Source: Gemmatimonadota bacterium (lineage in GTDB: Bacteria > Gemmatimonadota > Gemmatimonadetes > Gemmatimonadales > GWC2-71-9). From it: a stretch of DNA of 64,000 bases. The translations under genes and the position numbers were made by a program. The stretch covers positions 25,822 to 89,821 of the forward strand of contig QHUZ01000052.1 in NCBI GenBank assembly GCA_003223395.1. Direction: 5' to 3'. Of this stretch, positions 43,513-51,026 are shown piece after piece. Numbering within the stretch: the first letter of the stretch is position 1; each line of letters opens with the position of its first letter. The notes under the pieces are model-generated. The model worked only from the letters and a program-made list of their open reading frames with translations, had not been told where the DNA came from and did no database searches.

Positions 43513-45192
43513 ATGAAATCTACAATTCCGATCCGGATGGTCGTCGCGTTGCTGATGGTCGCGGCCCCCGCGGCCCCGGCGGCCCCCGCGGCCCCCGCGC
43601 TGACCGCGCAAGCGACGCGACCCGTCGAAGTGCGGCTCGACTCGATCTTCGCTGCGTGGAATTCCGACACGTCGGCTGGTTGTGTGCTCGGAGTCGCGCA
43701 AAACGGGAATACGGTCATCGAGCGTGCCTGGGGAAGAGCGGACATCGAGCGCGGGGTCGCGCTCACGCCCGCGAGCATTCTCGAAGCGGGCTCGGTTTCC
43801 AAACAGTTCACAGCGGCCGCCGTGTTGTTGCTGGCGCGTGACGGGCGACTGACACTCGACGACGAGATTCACCGCTGGCTGCCGGAGTTGCCGGACTACG
43901 GGACACCGGTCACGCTGCGCCAGTTGCTGCATCACACCTCAGGAATGCGGGACTGGGGCTCCATCGCCGCCATTGAAGGCTGGCCTCGCAATACGCGCGC
44001 GCTGGATCACGCGTACGTGTTGGCGATCACGCGCCGTTTGCGCGAGCTCAACTTCCCGCCCGGCAGCGAATACGACTACAGCAACACCAACTTCAACCTG
44101 CTCGCGATGGTCGTGGAGCGCGCCTCCGGCAAACCGTTCCCCACCTTCACCCGGGAACGGATCTTCGTTCCGCTCGGCATGACCCACAGCAGCTGGCGGG
44201 ACGACGCCACACGTCTGGTGAAAGGACGCGCGCTGTCGTATTCGCTGCTCGACGGAGCGTGGCATAGCGAACGCGCAATCGAAAGCATCTATGGCAACTG
44301 CTGTTTGCTGACGACGGTCGGCGATCTGCTGAAATGGAACGCCGCGTTCGACAGCACGCGCCTCGGCGGTGCCGGATTCCGCGAGGAACAGGAGCGACAG
44401 GGCGTGCTCACGAACGGCCGGCGGATCAGCTACGCGGCGGGGTTGTTCGTCACCGACTATCGCGGTGAGCCCGTCGTCATGCACGACGGCGCGACCGCCG
44501 GCTATCGCGCATTTCTCGCGCGCTTCCCGCGCGCGCGACTTGCCGTCGCAATGCTGTGTAACGCGGGGAATGTCGACCCTTCCGACCTGGGGTATGCCGC
44601 GGCCGCGCAGTTTCTTCCGCCAGCCGCTCCGGCAGCGCCCGCAGTAGCCCCGACGCGTCGGACGGTCCCACCGGCAGCCATCGCCGATAAGGCGGGACTG
44701 TACCGCAACCTTCGTAGCATGGTCCCTCAGCGCTTCGCGGTGACCAACGGCAAACTGATGATGGAGTCAGGGATCGAACTTGTCCCGCAAAGCCCCACAG
44801 TCTTCGTTGCGGCTGCCGGCGGCAATCGTGTCCTCTTTGATCGTCGGACTGATGGGCACTACGACTTGCGCGTTGCGACACCCACCGCGGACACCGTGCA
44901 GGCCGGCTGGGTCGATGCGCCGGACACGAACCGGCAGGCCCTCGCCGGATTCGTCGGCTCATACTCCAGCGATGAAGCCAATACGACTGTCGAAGTGCGA
45001 GCGGACTCGACGGGCGGCTGTCTGATCCTGCACCGCGAACCCGATCTCCACCTGGCGCTGCGACCTGCCTACCGCGATGGCTTCAGAGGTGCGGGCGGGA
45101 TGTTTGTCTTCGTCCGCAATGCCGCGGGACAAGTCACCGAGATGCGATACACGACTGATCGAGTCCGCAACCTGCGTTTCGTGCGCCAATAA
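43513..45192 (+). CDS. Serine beta-lactamase-like (class C/penicillin-binding) hydrolase, secreted
   Basis: A 559-residue protein. The signal peptide contains an unusual APAAPAAPAAPA run. The catalytic motifs are SVSK (Ser94, Lys97), YSN (Tyr189) and HDG in place of KTG. After about residue 370 follow a Pro/Ala linker (PPAAPAAPAVAP) and a beta domain of about 180 residues common in esterase- and peptidase-type relatives. Antibiotic hydrolysis is not implied; D-amino-acid peptidase or esterase activity is more usual. Confidence 0.87.
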   Translation: MKSTIPIRMVVALLMVAAPAAPAAPAAPALTAQATRPVEVRLDSIFAAWNSDTSAGCVLGVAQNGNTVIERAWGRADIERGVALTPASILEAGSVSKQFTAAAVLLLARDGRLTLDDEIHRWLPELPDYGTPVTLRQLLHHTSGMRDWGSIAAIEGWPRNTRALDHAYVLAITRRLRELNFPPGSEYDYSNTNFNLLAMVVERASGKPFPTFTRERIFVPLGMTHSSWRDDATRLVKGRALSYSLLDGAWHSERAIESIYGNCCLLTTVGDLLKWNAAFDSTRLGGAGFREEQERQGVLTNGRRISYAAGLFVTDYRGEPVVMHDGATAGYRAFLARFPRARLAVAMLCNAGNVDPSDLGYAAAAQFLPPAAPAAPAVAPTRRTVPPAAIADKAGLYRNLRSMVPQRFAVTNGKLMMESGIELVPQSPTVFVAAAGGNRVLFDRRTDGHYDLRVATPTADTVQAGWVDAPDTNRQALAGFVGSYSSDEANTTVEVRADSTGGCLILHREPDLHLALRPAYRDGFRGAGGMFVFVRNAAGQVTEMRYTTDRVRNLRFVRQ

Positions 45193-45209
45193 GCTTAGTT
45201 TTCGGCGTC

Positions 45210-47627
45210 ATGCGAGACACCCCGAGTTACGATCCCGCGGCGATCGAAGCGCGCTGGCAAGCGCGCTGGGTGGAGCGCCATACCAACGAGCCCGATCTCG
45301 ATCGGGCCGCGCGGCCGTTCTACAACCTCATGATGTTCCCCTATCCGTCGGCGGAGGGGTTACACGTCGGCAACATGTTTGCGTTCACGGGCGCGGACAT
45401 CTACGGCCGGTTCAAGCGGCTCCAGGGCTACGCCGTGTTCGAGCCGATGGGGTTCGATGCGTTCGGGATCCATTCCGAGAACTACGCGCTCACCATCGGG
45501 ACGAATCCGGCCAAGCTGATCCCGCAGAACATCGCCACCTTCCGCCGCCAGCTCCGCCGGTTCGGCGGGATGTTCGACTGGCGACACGAGCTGTCAACCA
45601 CCGATCCCGCCTACTACAAGTGGACGCAGTGGCTTTTTCTCCAGCTCTTCAAGGCCGGGCTCGCGTACAAGAAGCGGGCGGCGGTGAACTGGTGTCCCAA
45701 AGACAAGACAGTGCTTGCGAACGAGCAGGTCATCGACGGCCGCTGCGAGCGGTGCGACACGCCGGTCGAGCAACGCTTCCTCGACCAGTGGTTCTTTCGC
45801 ATCACGAACTACGCCGAGCGCCTCCTCGAAAACCTCCCGAACCTGGACTGGTCTTCCTCCACCGTCCTCCTTCAGAAGAACTGGATCGGCCGGAGCGAAG
45901 GGGCGGACCTCGTCTTCGAGACGCCCAGCGGCAAGAAGCTCACCGTGTTCACGACCCGTCCCGACACGGTGTTCGGCGCGACCTATTTGGTCCTCGCGCC
46001 GGAGCACCCGCTCGTTGACGAGCTCACCGCGGTCGAGCACCGCACGAGAGTCAAGGCATATCAGCGGGAGGTGCAGTCCAAGGACGTCGTGTCGCGGCGG
46101 GTCGGTGAAAAGACGAAGACCGGTGTCTTCATCGGCTCCTACGCCCGCAATCCGGCGACGGGTGAAGCGATCCCGATCTGGATTGCCGACTACGTCCTGA
46201 TGGAGTACGGCACCGGCGCCATCATGGCGGTCCCGGCGCACGACAAGCGGGACTTCGAGTTCGCCACGCAATTCAAGCTCCCGATCCGACAGGTCGTCGC
46301 GGTCCCGGGAGAGACGTTGCCGATTGTCTCGGAGAACGGCGCGCTCATGAACTCGGGGCCGTTCGACGGCGTGTCGTGCGGCGAGGGGGCGCGCAAGATC
46401 GTCGCCTGGCTCGCCGAGCGCGGGCTCGCGACGCCGCGCGTCCAATACCGGCTGCACGACTGGTGTATCTCGCGGCAACGCTACTGGGGTCCTCCAATCC
46501 CCATCATGTACTGTGAGAAATGTGGCGTCGTCCCGGTGCCGGAGAAGGACCTGCCGGTCCAGCTCCCCCTCATCGACGATTTCCGCCCCGACGATACCGG
46601 AGTGAGCCCGCTCGCACGGCACGAAGAGTGGTACTTCGTCAAATGTCCCCAATGCGGCGGCAAGGCGCGGCGCGAGACCGACGTCTCCGACACGTTCCTC
46701 GATTCGGCGTGGTACCACCTTCGCTACCCGTCCACGGAATTCCACGACCGGCCCTTCGATCCGGCGAGGACCAAGAAGTGGCTCCCGGTCAGCAGCTACA
46801 TCGGCGGGAATGAGCACGCCGTCTTACATCTGTTGTATTCGCGCTTTGTCTGCATGGTGTTGGCCGACCTTGGCCATCTCCATTTCGACACGCCATACCC
46901 GAAATTCCGCGCCCACGGCCTGATCGTGAAGGACGGCGCCAAGATGTCGAAGTCGCGCGGCAACGTCGTCGTTCCGGACACCTACATCCAGCAGTGGGGT
47001 GCCGACACCTTCCGCATGTACTTGATGTTCCTCGGCCCCTTCCAGGAGGGCGGCGACTTCCGAGACTCAGGAATCGTGGGCCAGCGCCGGTTTTTGGAGA
47101 AGGTCTGGGCATTGGTGCATGAAGCGGCGGCGGCAACGGGTCGAGGCGGCGAAGGGGCGGCGGCAGAATCTGTCGCGCAAAAGCTGCATCGCACCATCCG
47201 GAAAGTCGGGGCCGACACGGAAGCCCTGCAGTACAACACCGCGATTGCGGCGATGATGGAGTACGTGAATGAACTGCGGGAGCGGGGAGCGGGGAGTAGG
47301 GAGCTGATGGAGCCCCTCGTGATCATGCTCGCGCCCTACGCGCCGCACATTGCCGAAGAGATGTGGGAGCTGCTCGGACACGACACGTCTGTGTTCGACG
47401 CCACATGGCCCACGCACGACGAGCGCTTGGCCTCAGCGGGCGACGTCGAGATCGCGGTGCAGGTGAATGGCAAGCTTCGGTCGCGTCTCACGGTGCCGCG
47501 CGGCATGGCCGAGAAAGACGTGCTCGACCGCGTGCTCGCGGATGAAGCGGTGAAGAAGTTTGTGGACGGCCAGAAAGTGAAGAAGGTGATCTACGTGCAG
47601 GACCGCCTCGTCAACCTGGTCGTTTAG
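45210..47627 (+). CDS. leuS: Leucyl-tRNA synthetase
   Basis: An 805-residue class I synthetase. HIGH-type motif in MFPYPSAEGLHVGN, CP1 editing domain (about 220-400; TRPDTVFGATYLVL and TGAIMAVPAHDKRD), zinc-type CEKCGVVPVP and CPQCGGKA, and KMSKS at Lys578. The anticodon-binding and C-terminal domains follow. Between catalytic core and anticodon domain lie low-complexity inserts AAAATGRGGEGAAAE and ERGAGSRE that look repeat-derived. Only 17 bp precede it; no T-box. The stop interlocks with mbfA. Confidence 0.96.
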   Translation: MRDTPSYDPAAIEARWQARWVERHTNEPDLDRAARPFYNLMMFPYPSAEGLHVGNMFAFTGADIYGRFKRLQGYAVFEPMGFDAFGIHSENYALTIGTNPAKLIPQNIATFRRQLRRFGGMFDWRHELSTTDPAYYKWTQWLFLQLFKAGLAYKKRAAVNWCPKDKTVLANEQVIDGRCERCDTPVEQRFLDQWFFRITNYAERLLENLPNLDWSSSTVLLQKNWIGRSEGADLVFETPSGKKLTVFTTRPDTVFGATYLVLAPEHPLVDELTAVEHRTRVKAYQREVQSKDVVSRRVGEKTKTGVFIGSYARNPATGEAIPIWIADYVLMEYGTGAIMAVPAHDKRDFEFATQFKLPIRQVVAVPGETLPIVSENGALMNSGPFDGVSCGEGARKIVAWLAERGLATPRVQYRLHDWCISRQRYWGPPIPIMYCEKCGVVPVPEKDLPVQLPLIDDFRPDDTGVSPLARHEEWYFVKCPQCGGKARRETDVSDTFLDSAWYHLRYPSTEFHDRPFDPARTKKWLPVSSYIGGNEHAVLHLLYSRFVCMVLADLGHLHFDTPYPKFRAHGLIVKDGAKMSKSRGNVVVPDTYIQQWGADTFRMYLMFLGPFQEGGDFRDSGIVGQRRFLEKVWALVHEAAAATGRGGEGAAAESVAQKLHRTIRKVGADTEALQYNTAIAAMMEYVNELRERGAGSRELMEPLVIMLAPYAPHIAEEMWELLGHDTSVFDATWPTHDERLASAGDVEIAVQVNGKLRSRLTVPRGMAEKDVLDRVLADEAVKKFVDGQKVKKVIYVQDRLVNLVV

Positions 47628-48730
47628 AGAGTTTTGGCAACCAGATCACCGACAAGGTAGCCGACGGCCGCAACTCCCATTCCAATCACAAACATGTCGA
47701 TGCCGCTGCGGATCACGCCGCGGCCGGTGAAGAAGCTGCGGGCGGCCCCCACGGCGAAGTGCGACACCATCGCGATCGAGAACGCCAGCCAGATGGCGAC
47801 GCGTCCCTGCAGCACGAGGAACGGAAAAACAGGAATGAAGGCGCCGACCGCGGTGGCCACCCCGGTGATCCACCCCTCGCGGAACGGCGTCGAGTGCGCC
47901 TCGCCGATCTTCAGCTCATCCCGCACCTGCTCGCCCAGCGCGCGCACTGGATCGCGCATCACTTCCTCGGCGATGCGCCGTGCCGTACGCGCGTCCACGC
48001 CTTTCGCTTCATACTGCAGCGCCATCTCTTCCATCTCGACTTCCGGCATCAGGCGAATCTCTTCCTTCTCCATCGCGATCTCGTGCTCCCACACCTCTTG
48101 CTCGCTCTTCGCGGCCAGATAGCCGGACGATCCCATCGACAGCGCGTCCGCGATCATGCCGGCCACGCCCGAGATCAGGATGACGTGCGGCTGCACCGCC
48201 GCGCCGATCACGCCAGCCACCAGTCCGAAGTTTGCCGTGAGCCCGTCGTTGAAGCCGTACACGACGTTGCGCAGGAAGCCGCCCGAGCCCGTCTTGTGCC
48301 ACGGCTCGGCGCCCTTGCCGGAGAGATCCGCGAGCGTCCCGGCGTGCGCGGCCGATTCCTTGGCGAGCTGCAACGAGACTTCCTGCGCGTCCGGAAGGCT
48401 CGATTCCTTGTGGAGGGTGAGGTACCCCTTTACTTCTTCGCCCTCCTCGCGGAGCAGCAGCGGCAGCAAGTACCGCGTCCCGAAGCGCCGTCCGAACCAC
48501 GCGCGGAGTTTCGCGTTCAGCGACGGCCGGGCGTGATCGACCTGATGGCCATGCTCGGCGAGCAACTTGGTCCACATCTGCACGTGGCGCTCTTCTACGC
48601 CCGCGAGCTTGATGTAGACCTCTTTGCGGTGCGGATCGGATTCCTGTCCGGCGAGCGCGAGGTAGAGGTAGGCGGCGTCGGCTTCATCCTGCCAGTGATG
48701 CAGCCACTCTTTCACGTCTGCTTGCGGCAT
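47624..48730 (-). CDS. mbfA: Ferritin-like/VIT1 fusion, MbfA-type iron exporter
   Basis: A 368-residue fusion. The N-terminal rubrerythrin/ferritin-like domain (about 5-145) carries DEADAAYLYLALAG and GVEERHVQMW iron-ligand helices. The C-terminal VIT1/CCC1 domain (about 150-368) has NVVYGFNDGLTANFGLVAG and the cytoplasmic ALSMGSSGYLAAKSE stretch, with five likely spans. In alpha-proteobacteria MbfA exports iron and protects against peroxide. ATG 48730 fits better than an upstream GTG at 48757. Confidence 0.9.
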   Translation of the reverse strand: MPQADVKEWLHHWQDEADAAYLYLALAGQESDPHRKEVYIKLAGVEERHVQMWTKLLAEHGHQVDHARPSLNAKLRAWFGRRFGTRYLLPLLLREEGEEVKGYLTLHKESSLPDAQEVSLQLAKESAAHAGTLADLSGKGAEPWHKTGSGGFLRNVVYGFNDGLTANFGLVAGVIGAAVQPHVILISGVAGMIADALSMGSSGYLAAKSEQEVWEHEIAMEKEEIRLMPEVEMEEMALQYEAKGVDARTARRIAEEVMRDPVRALGEQVRDELKIGEAHSTPFREGWITGVATAVGAFIPVFPFLVLQGRVAIWLAFSIAMVSHFAVGAARSFFTGRGVIRSGIDMFVIGMGVAAVGYLVGDLVAKTL

Positions 48731-48779
48731 GCCCCAAGATATCCCACCGCACCTCAAGTGACTACCGGGTAATTACTTA

Positions 48780-48860
48780 GTGCGCCGTGAGCCGTGCGGT
48801 GTGCGCCTGACTGCACGTCGAAACCGTCTTCCGGCGCACGGCGTACTGCGCACGGCGCAC
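48780..48860. repeat. GTGCGCCGT-type inverted repeat, intergenic
   Basis: The left arm (48780-48806) starts GTGCGCCGTGAGCC; the right arm (48833-48860) ends GCACGGCGCAC. It is the same family as 22902-22984. It occupies most of the divergent gap between mbfA and the ECF gene, so it lies in the promoter region of both. Confidence 0.72.
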
Positions 48861-48906
48861 GCCGTTGCGACGCTCTATCTCCAGACCGCATCTAACTTTT
48901 CGGACA

Positions 48907-49437
48907 ATGACCGTGTCTCTCGCCGTCCCGGATGTCCTCGTCGCCCGTGCGCAAGCCGGAGATGAAGCAGCGCTCGAAGCCCTGTTCCGGGCCTTCGAGA
49001 CGCCTGTCTACAATCTCGTCCGGCGCATGCTGCGGCGGCCCGAGGATGCCGAGGACGTGCTGCAGGAGACGTTCCTCGAGGTGGTGCGCAACATCAAGCA
49101 GTACCGCGGTGAAGGCCATCTCTGGGGTTGGATTCGCCGCATCGCTTCGACCAAGGCATTGATGCGCATTCGTCGCGATCAAGTGCGGCAGACGGAGTCG
49201 CTGGACGAAGAACCGGGGAAGCCCGGGATGCATATCGGCGCAAACCTCGACCTGGAGCGCGCATTCGAGCGGCTGTCCGAGACGTCCCGCGCGGTGGTGT
49301 GGTTGCACGACGTGGAAGGGTACACGCACGAGGAAATTGCGGAGCAGATGGGCAAATCGGTGAGCTTTTCCAAATCGCAGCTGGCGCGCGCCCATGCGCG
49401 TCTGCGGCGAATGCTGGATGAAGGAGCGCACGCATGA
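48907..49437 (+). CDS. ECF-family RNA polymerase sigma factor (RpoE-like)
   Basis: A 176-residue sigma factor. Region 2 at about 20-85 (FRAFETPVYNLVRRML, DAEDVLQETFLEV), region 4 at about 120-170 (LSETSRAVVWLHDVEGYTH, EEIAEQMGKSVSFSKSQLARA). ATG 48907 is chosen as the first in-frame start after the repeat. ATGA overlap with a zinc-finger anti-sigma gene and a following PDZ protein suggests an envelope-stress unit. Confidence 0.93.
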   Translation: MTVSLAVPDVLVARAQAGDEAALEALFRAFETPVYNLVRRMLRRPEDAEDVLQETFLEVVRNIKQYRGEGHLWGWIRRIASTKALMRIRRDQVRQTESLDEEPGKPGMHIGANLDLERAFERLSETSRAVVWLHDVEGYTHEEIAEQMGKSVSFSKSQLARAHARLRRMLDEGAHA

Positions 49438-50012
49438 TGCACTGTACGATGGAAGATCTGGGAGCCCTGCAGGCGGGTGAGGCGTCGGTGTGGGCACGCC
49501 GGCACATCACCACCTGCGCCGCATGTCAGGCGGAGCTGGAAGGGCTCTACCAGCGAATCGCGCAGCTCAAGGCGCTGCCGGCGCTGCGCCCGCCGCGCGA
49601 TCGTTGGCCAGCCGTGAAGTCGGCGCTGCGCGCGCAGCGCTCTCGCCGCCGTCGCACATGGGGCGCATGGACCGGCAGTCTCGCGCTCGCCGCCACGATC
49701 GCTGCCGTCTTGCTGATGCAGCCGGGGACGCAAAGCACGGCTCACGCCGAGCTGACTCACGTGAAGCAGCAGTCGGCAACGCTGGAAGATTCTCTGCAGC
49801 GCTACGACACGGACGGCCGCGTTCTGAGCGGCCATGCCGCCGCGGTCGTGGCCGACCTCGAAGACCGTATTTCCATTCTCGATGGCACCCTCGTGCAGCG
49901 CGAACAGAGCGCCCAGGACGCCGAACTTTTGCAACTGTGGCAGGAGCGCGTTGGCCTGATGCGGGAGCTGATGAACGCCCGCGCGACGCGCGCTCGCTAC
50001 GTCGGGCTCTGA
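49434..50012 (+). CDS. Zinc-finger anti-sigma factor, single-pass membrane protein
   Basis: A 192-residue partner of the ECF factor. The N-terminal ZAS site is RRHITTCAAC (HxxxCxxC). A membrane span lies at about 80-98 (LALAATIAAVLLM). The periplasmic tail (about 100-192) is helical, with an LEDRISILDGTLV coiled-coil-like stretch that could be the sensor or protease target. It is read by ATGA coupling after the sigma gene. Confidence 0.87.
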   Translation: MMHCTMEDLGALQAGEASVWARRHITTCAACQAELEGLYQRIAQLKALPALRPPRDRWPAVKSALRAQRSRRRRTWGAWTGSLALAATIAAVLLMQPGTQSTAHAELTHVKQQSATLEDSLQRYDTDGRVLSGHAAAVVADLEDRISILDGTLVQREQSAQDAELLQLWQERVGLMRELMNARATRARYVGL

Positions 50013-50031
50013 GAGCCTGGAGGAGAGCTAG

Positions 50032-50958
50032 ATGATTCGCAATTTGACTGTGGCAGTCCTCGCCGTCAGCCTGACCCTGCCGGCCGTTTCGGCCGCGCAG
50101 GGATCGCCGCGCCGGCCGAGCACGCGCCCGCGCGTGCGGGTCGAGACCCAGGGCGGACCGTTCGGTGTGTACGCGTTCGGCGACAAGCGCGGCCGCATCG
50201 GCGTGATCGTGGATACGAAGGCCAACGACGCGAGCGACAAAGTCGGCGCGCGCATCGAAGGGATCACCCCCGGCGGACCCGCCGAGAAGGCGGGCCTCAA
50301 GGCCGGCGACGTCATCACCCGCTTCAAAGGCACGGCGCTCGGTGGGGCGACGTCGGAGGACGACGAGCGGTCAGGACCGGGCCTGAAGCTGATCGATCTC
50401 GCGCATGAGCTGGAGCCCGGCGACACGGTGCAGGTCGAGTACCGCCGCGGCAACGATGCGCGGAAGGCGACGCTCGTGGCTGAAGACCTCGGCGGTGGTG
50501 GCTGGACCGGATCGATGGAAATGCCCGACATGCGCAACTTTAACGAACTGATGCCCAAGATGGAGATGGGACCGGGCGAGTTCATCTTCGGGGGCGTGTG
50601 GGGCGGGATCGAGCTCGTCAAGCTCAACCCCGATCTCGGCGAGTACTTCGGCACACGCGAGGGCGTGCTGGTGGTCCGGGCGCCGGAAGATTCCTCTTTG
50701 GCGCTGAAGGGCGGCGACGTCATCATCTCGATCGGTGACCGCAAGCCGGCATCACCCGAGCAGGCGATGCGGATCCTGCGCTCCTACGACACCGGCGAGA
50801 CCGTCACCCTCGACGTCCTGCGCAAGCAGCGACACGTGACCGTGACCTGGAAGGTGCCGGACCGTGAGAGGACGATCTTCCGCCGGACGCCGGGGATGCA
50901 CGAGGAGCCGAGCCGCTTCAGAGTTCGCGATGTGATTCGGACGAGCCGGGCGATCTAA
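50032..50958 (+). CDS. Periplasmic two-PDZ-domain protein
   Basis: A 308-residue exported protein with signal MIRNLTVAVLAVSLTLPAVSAAQ and ribosome site TGGAGGAGAGCTAG. The first PDZ domain lies at about 75-150 (GIVPGGPAEKAGLKAGDVI-like; here ITPGGPAEKAGLKAGD), the second at about 205-275 (VVRAPEDSSLALKGGDVIIS). No protease triad is seen, so it resembles the PDZ part of DegS/RseP-type systems. It sits behind the sigma/anti-sigma pair and may present envelope-stress signals; this role is inferred. Confidence 0.87.
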   Translation: MIRNLTVAVLAVSLTLPAVSAAQGSPRRPSTRPRVRVETQGGPFGVYAFGDKRGRIGVIVDTKANDASDKVGARIEGITPGGPAEKAGLKAGDVITRFKGTALGGATSEDDERSGPGLKLIDLAHELEPGDTVQVEYRRGNDARKATLVAEDLGGGGWTGSMEMPDMRNFNELMPKMEMGPGEFIFGGVWGGIELVKLNPDLGEYFGTREGVLVVRAPEDSSLALKGGDVIISIGDRKPASPEQAMRILRSYDTGETVTLDVLRKQRHVTVTWKVPDRERTIFRRTPGMHEEPSRFRVRDVIRTSRAI

Positions 50959-51023
50959 GGCGGCGGAGAAGGGCGGCGAGGGGCGGCGCAAGGCGGCAAA
51001 ACACCCGCCGCCCTTCGCCGCCG
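50959..51023. repeat. GGCGGCGA-type REP-like inverted repeat between convergent genes
   Basis: The left part (50959-50997) is a GGCGGCGGAGAAGGGCGGCGA-style array and the right arm (51005-51023, CCGCCGCCCTTCGCCGCCG) pairs with it. It fills the whole gap between the PDZ gene and the M14 peptidase gene, and may serve as a terminator. It is the same family as 20483-20609. Confidence 0.75.
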
Positions 51024-51026
51024 TAA

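Noticed and set aside
45193..45209. T-box or leader peptide upstream of leuS.
   Set aside because: Only 17 bases separate it from the upstream gene.
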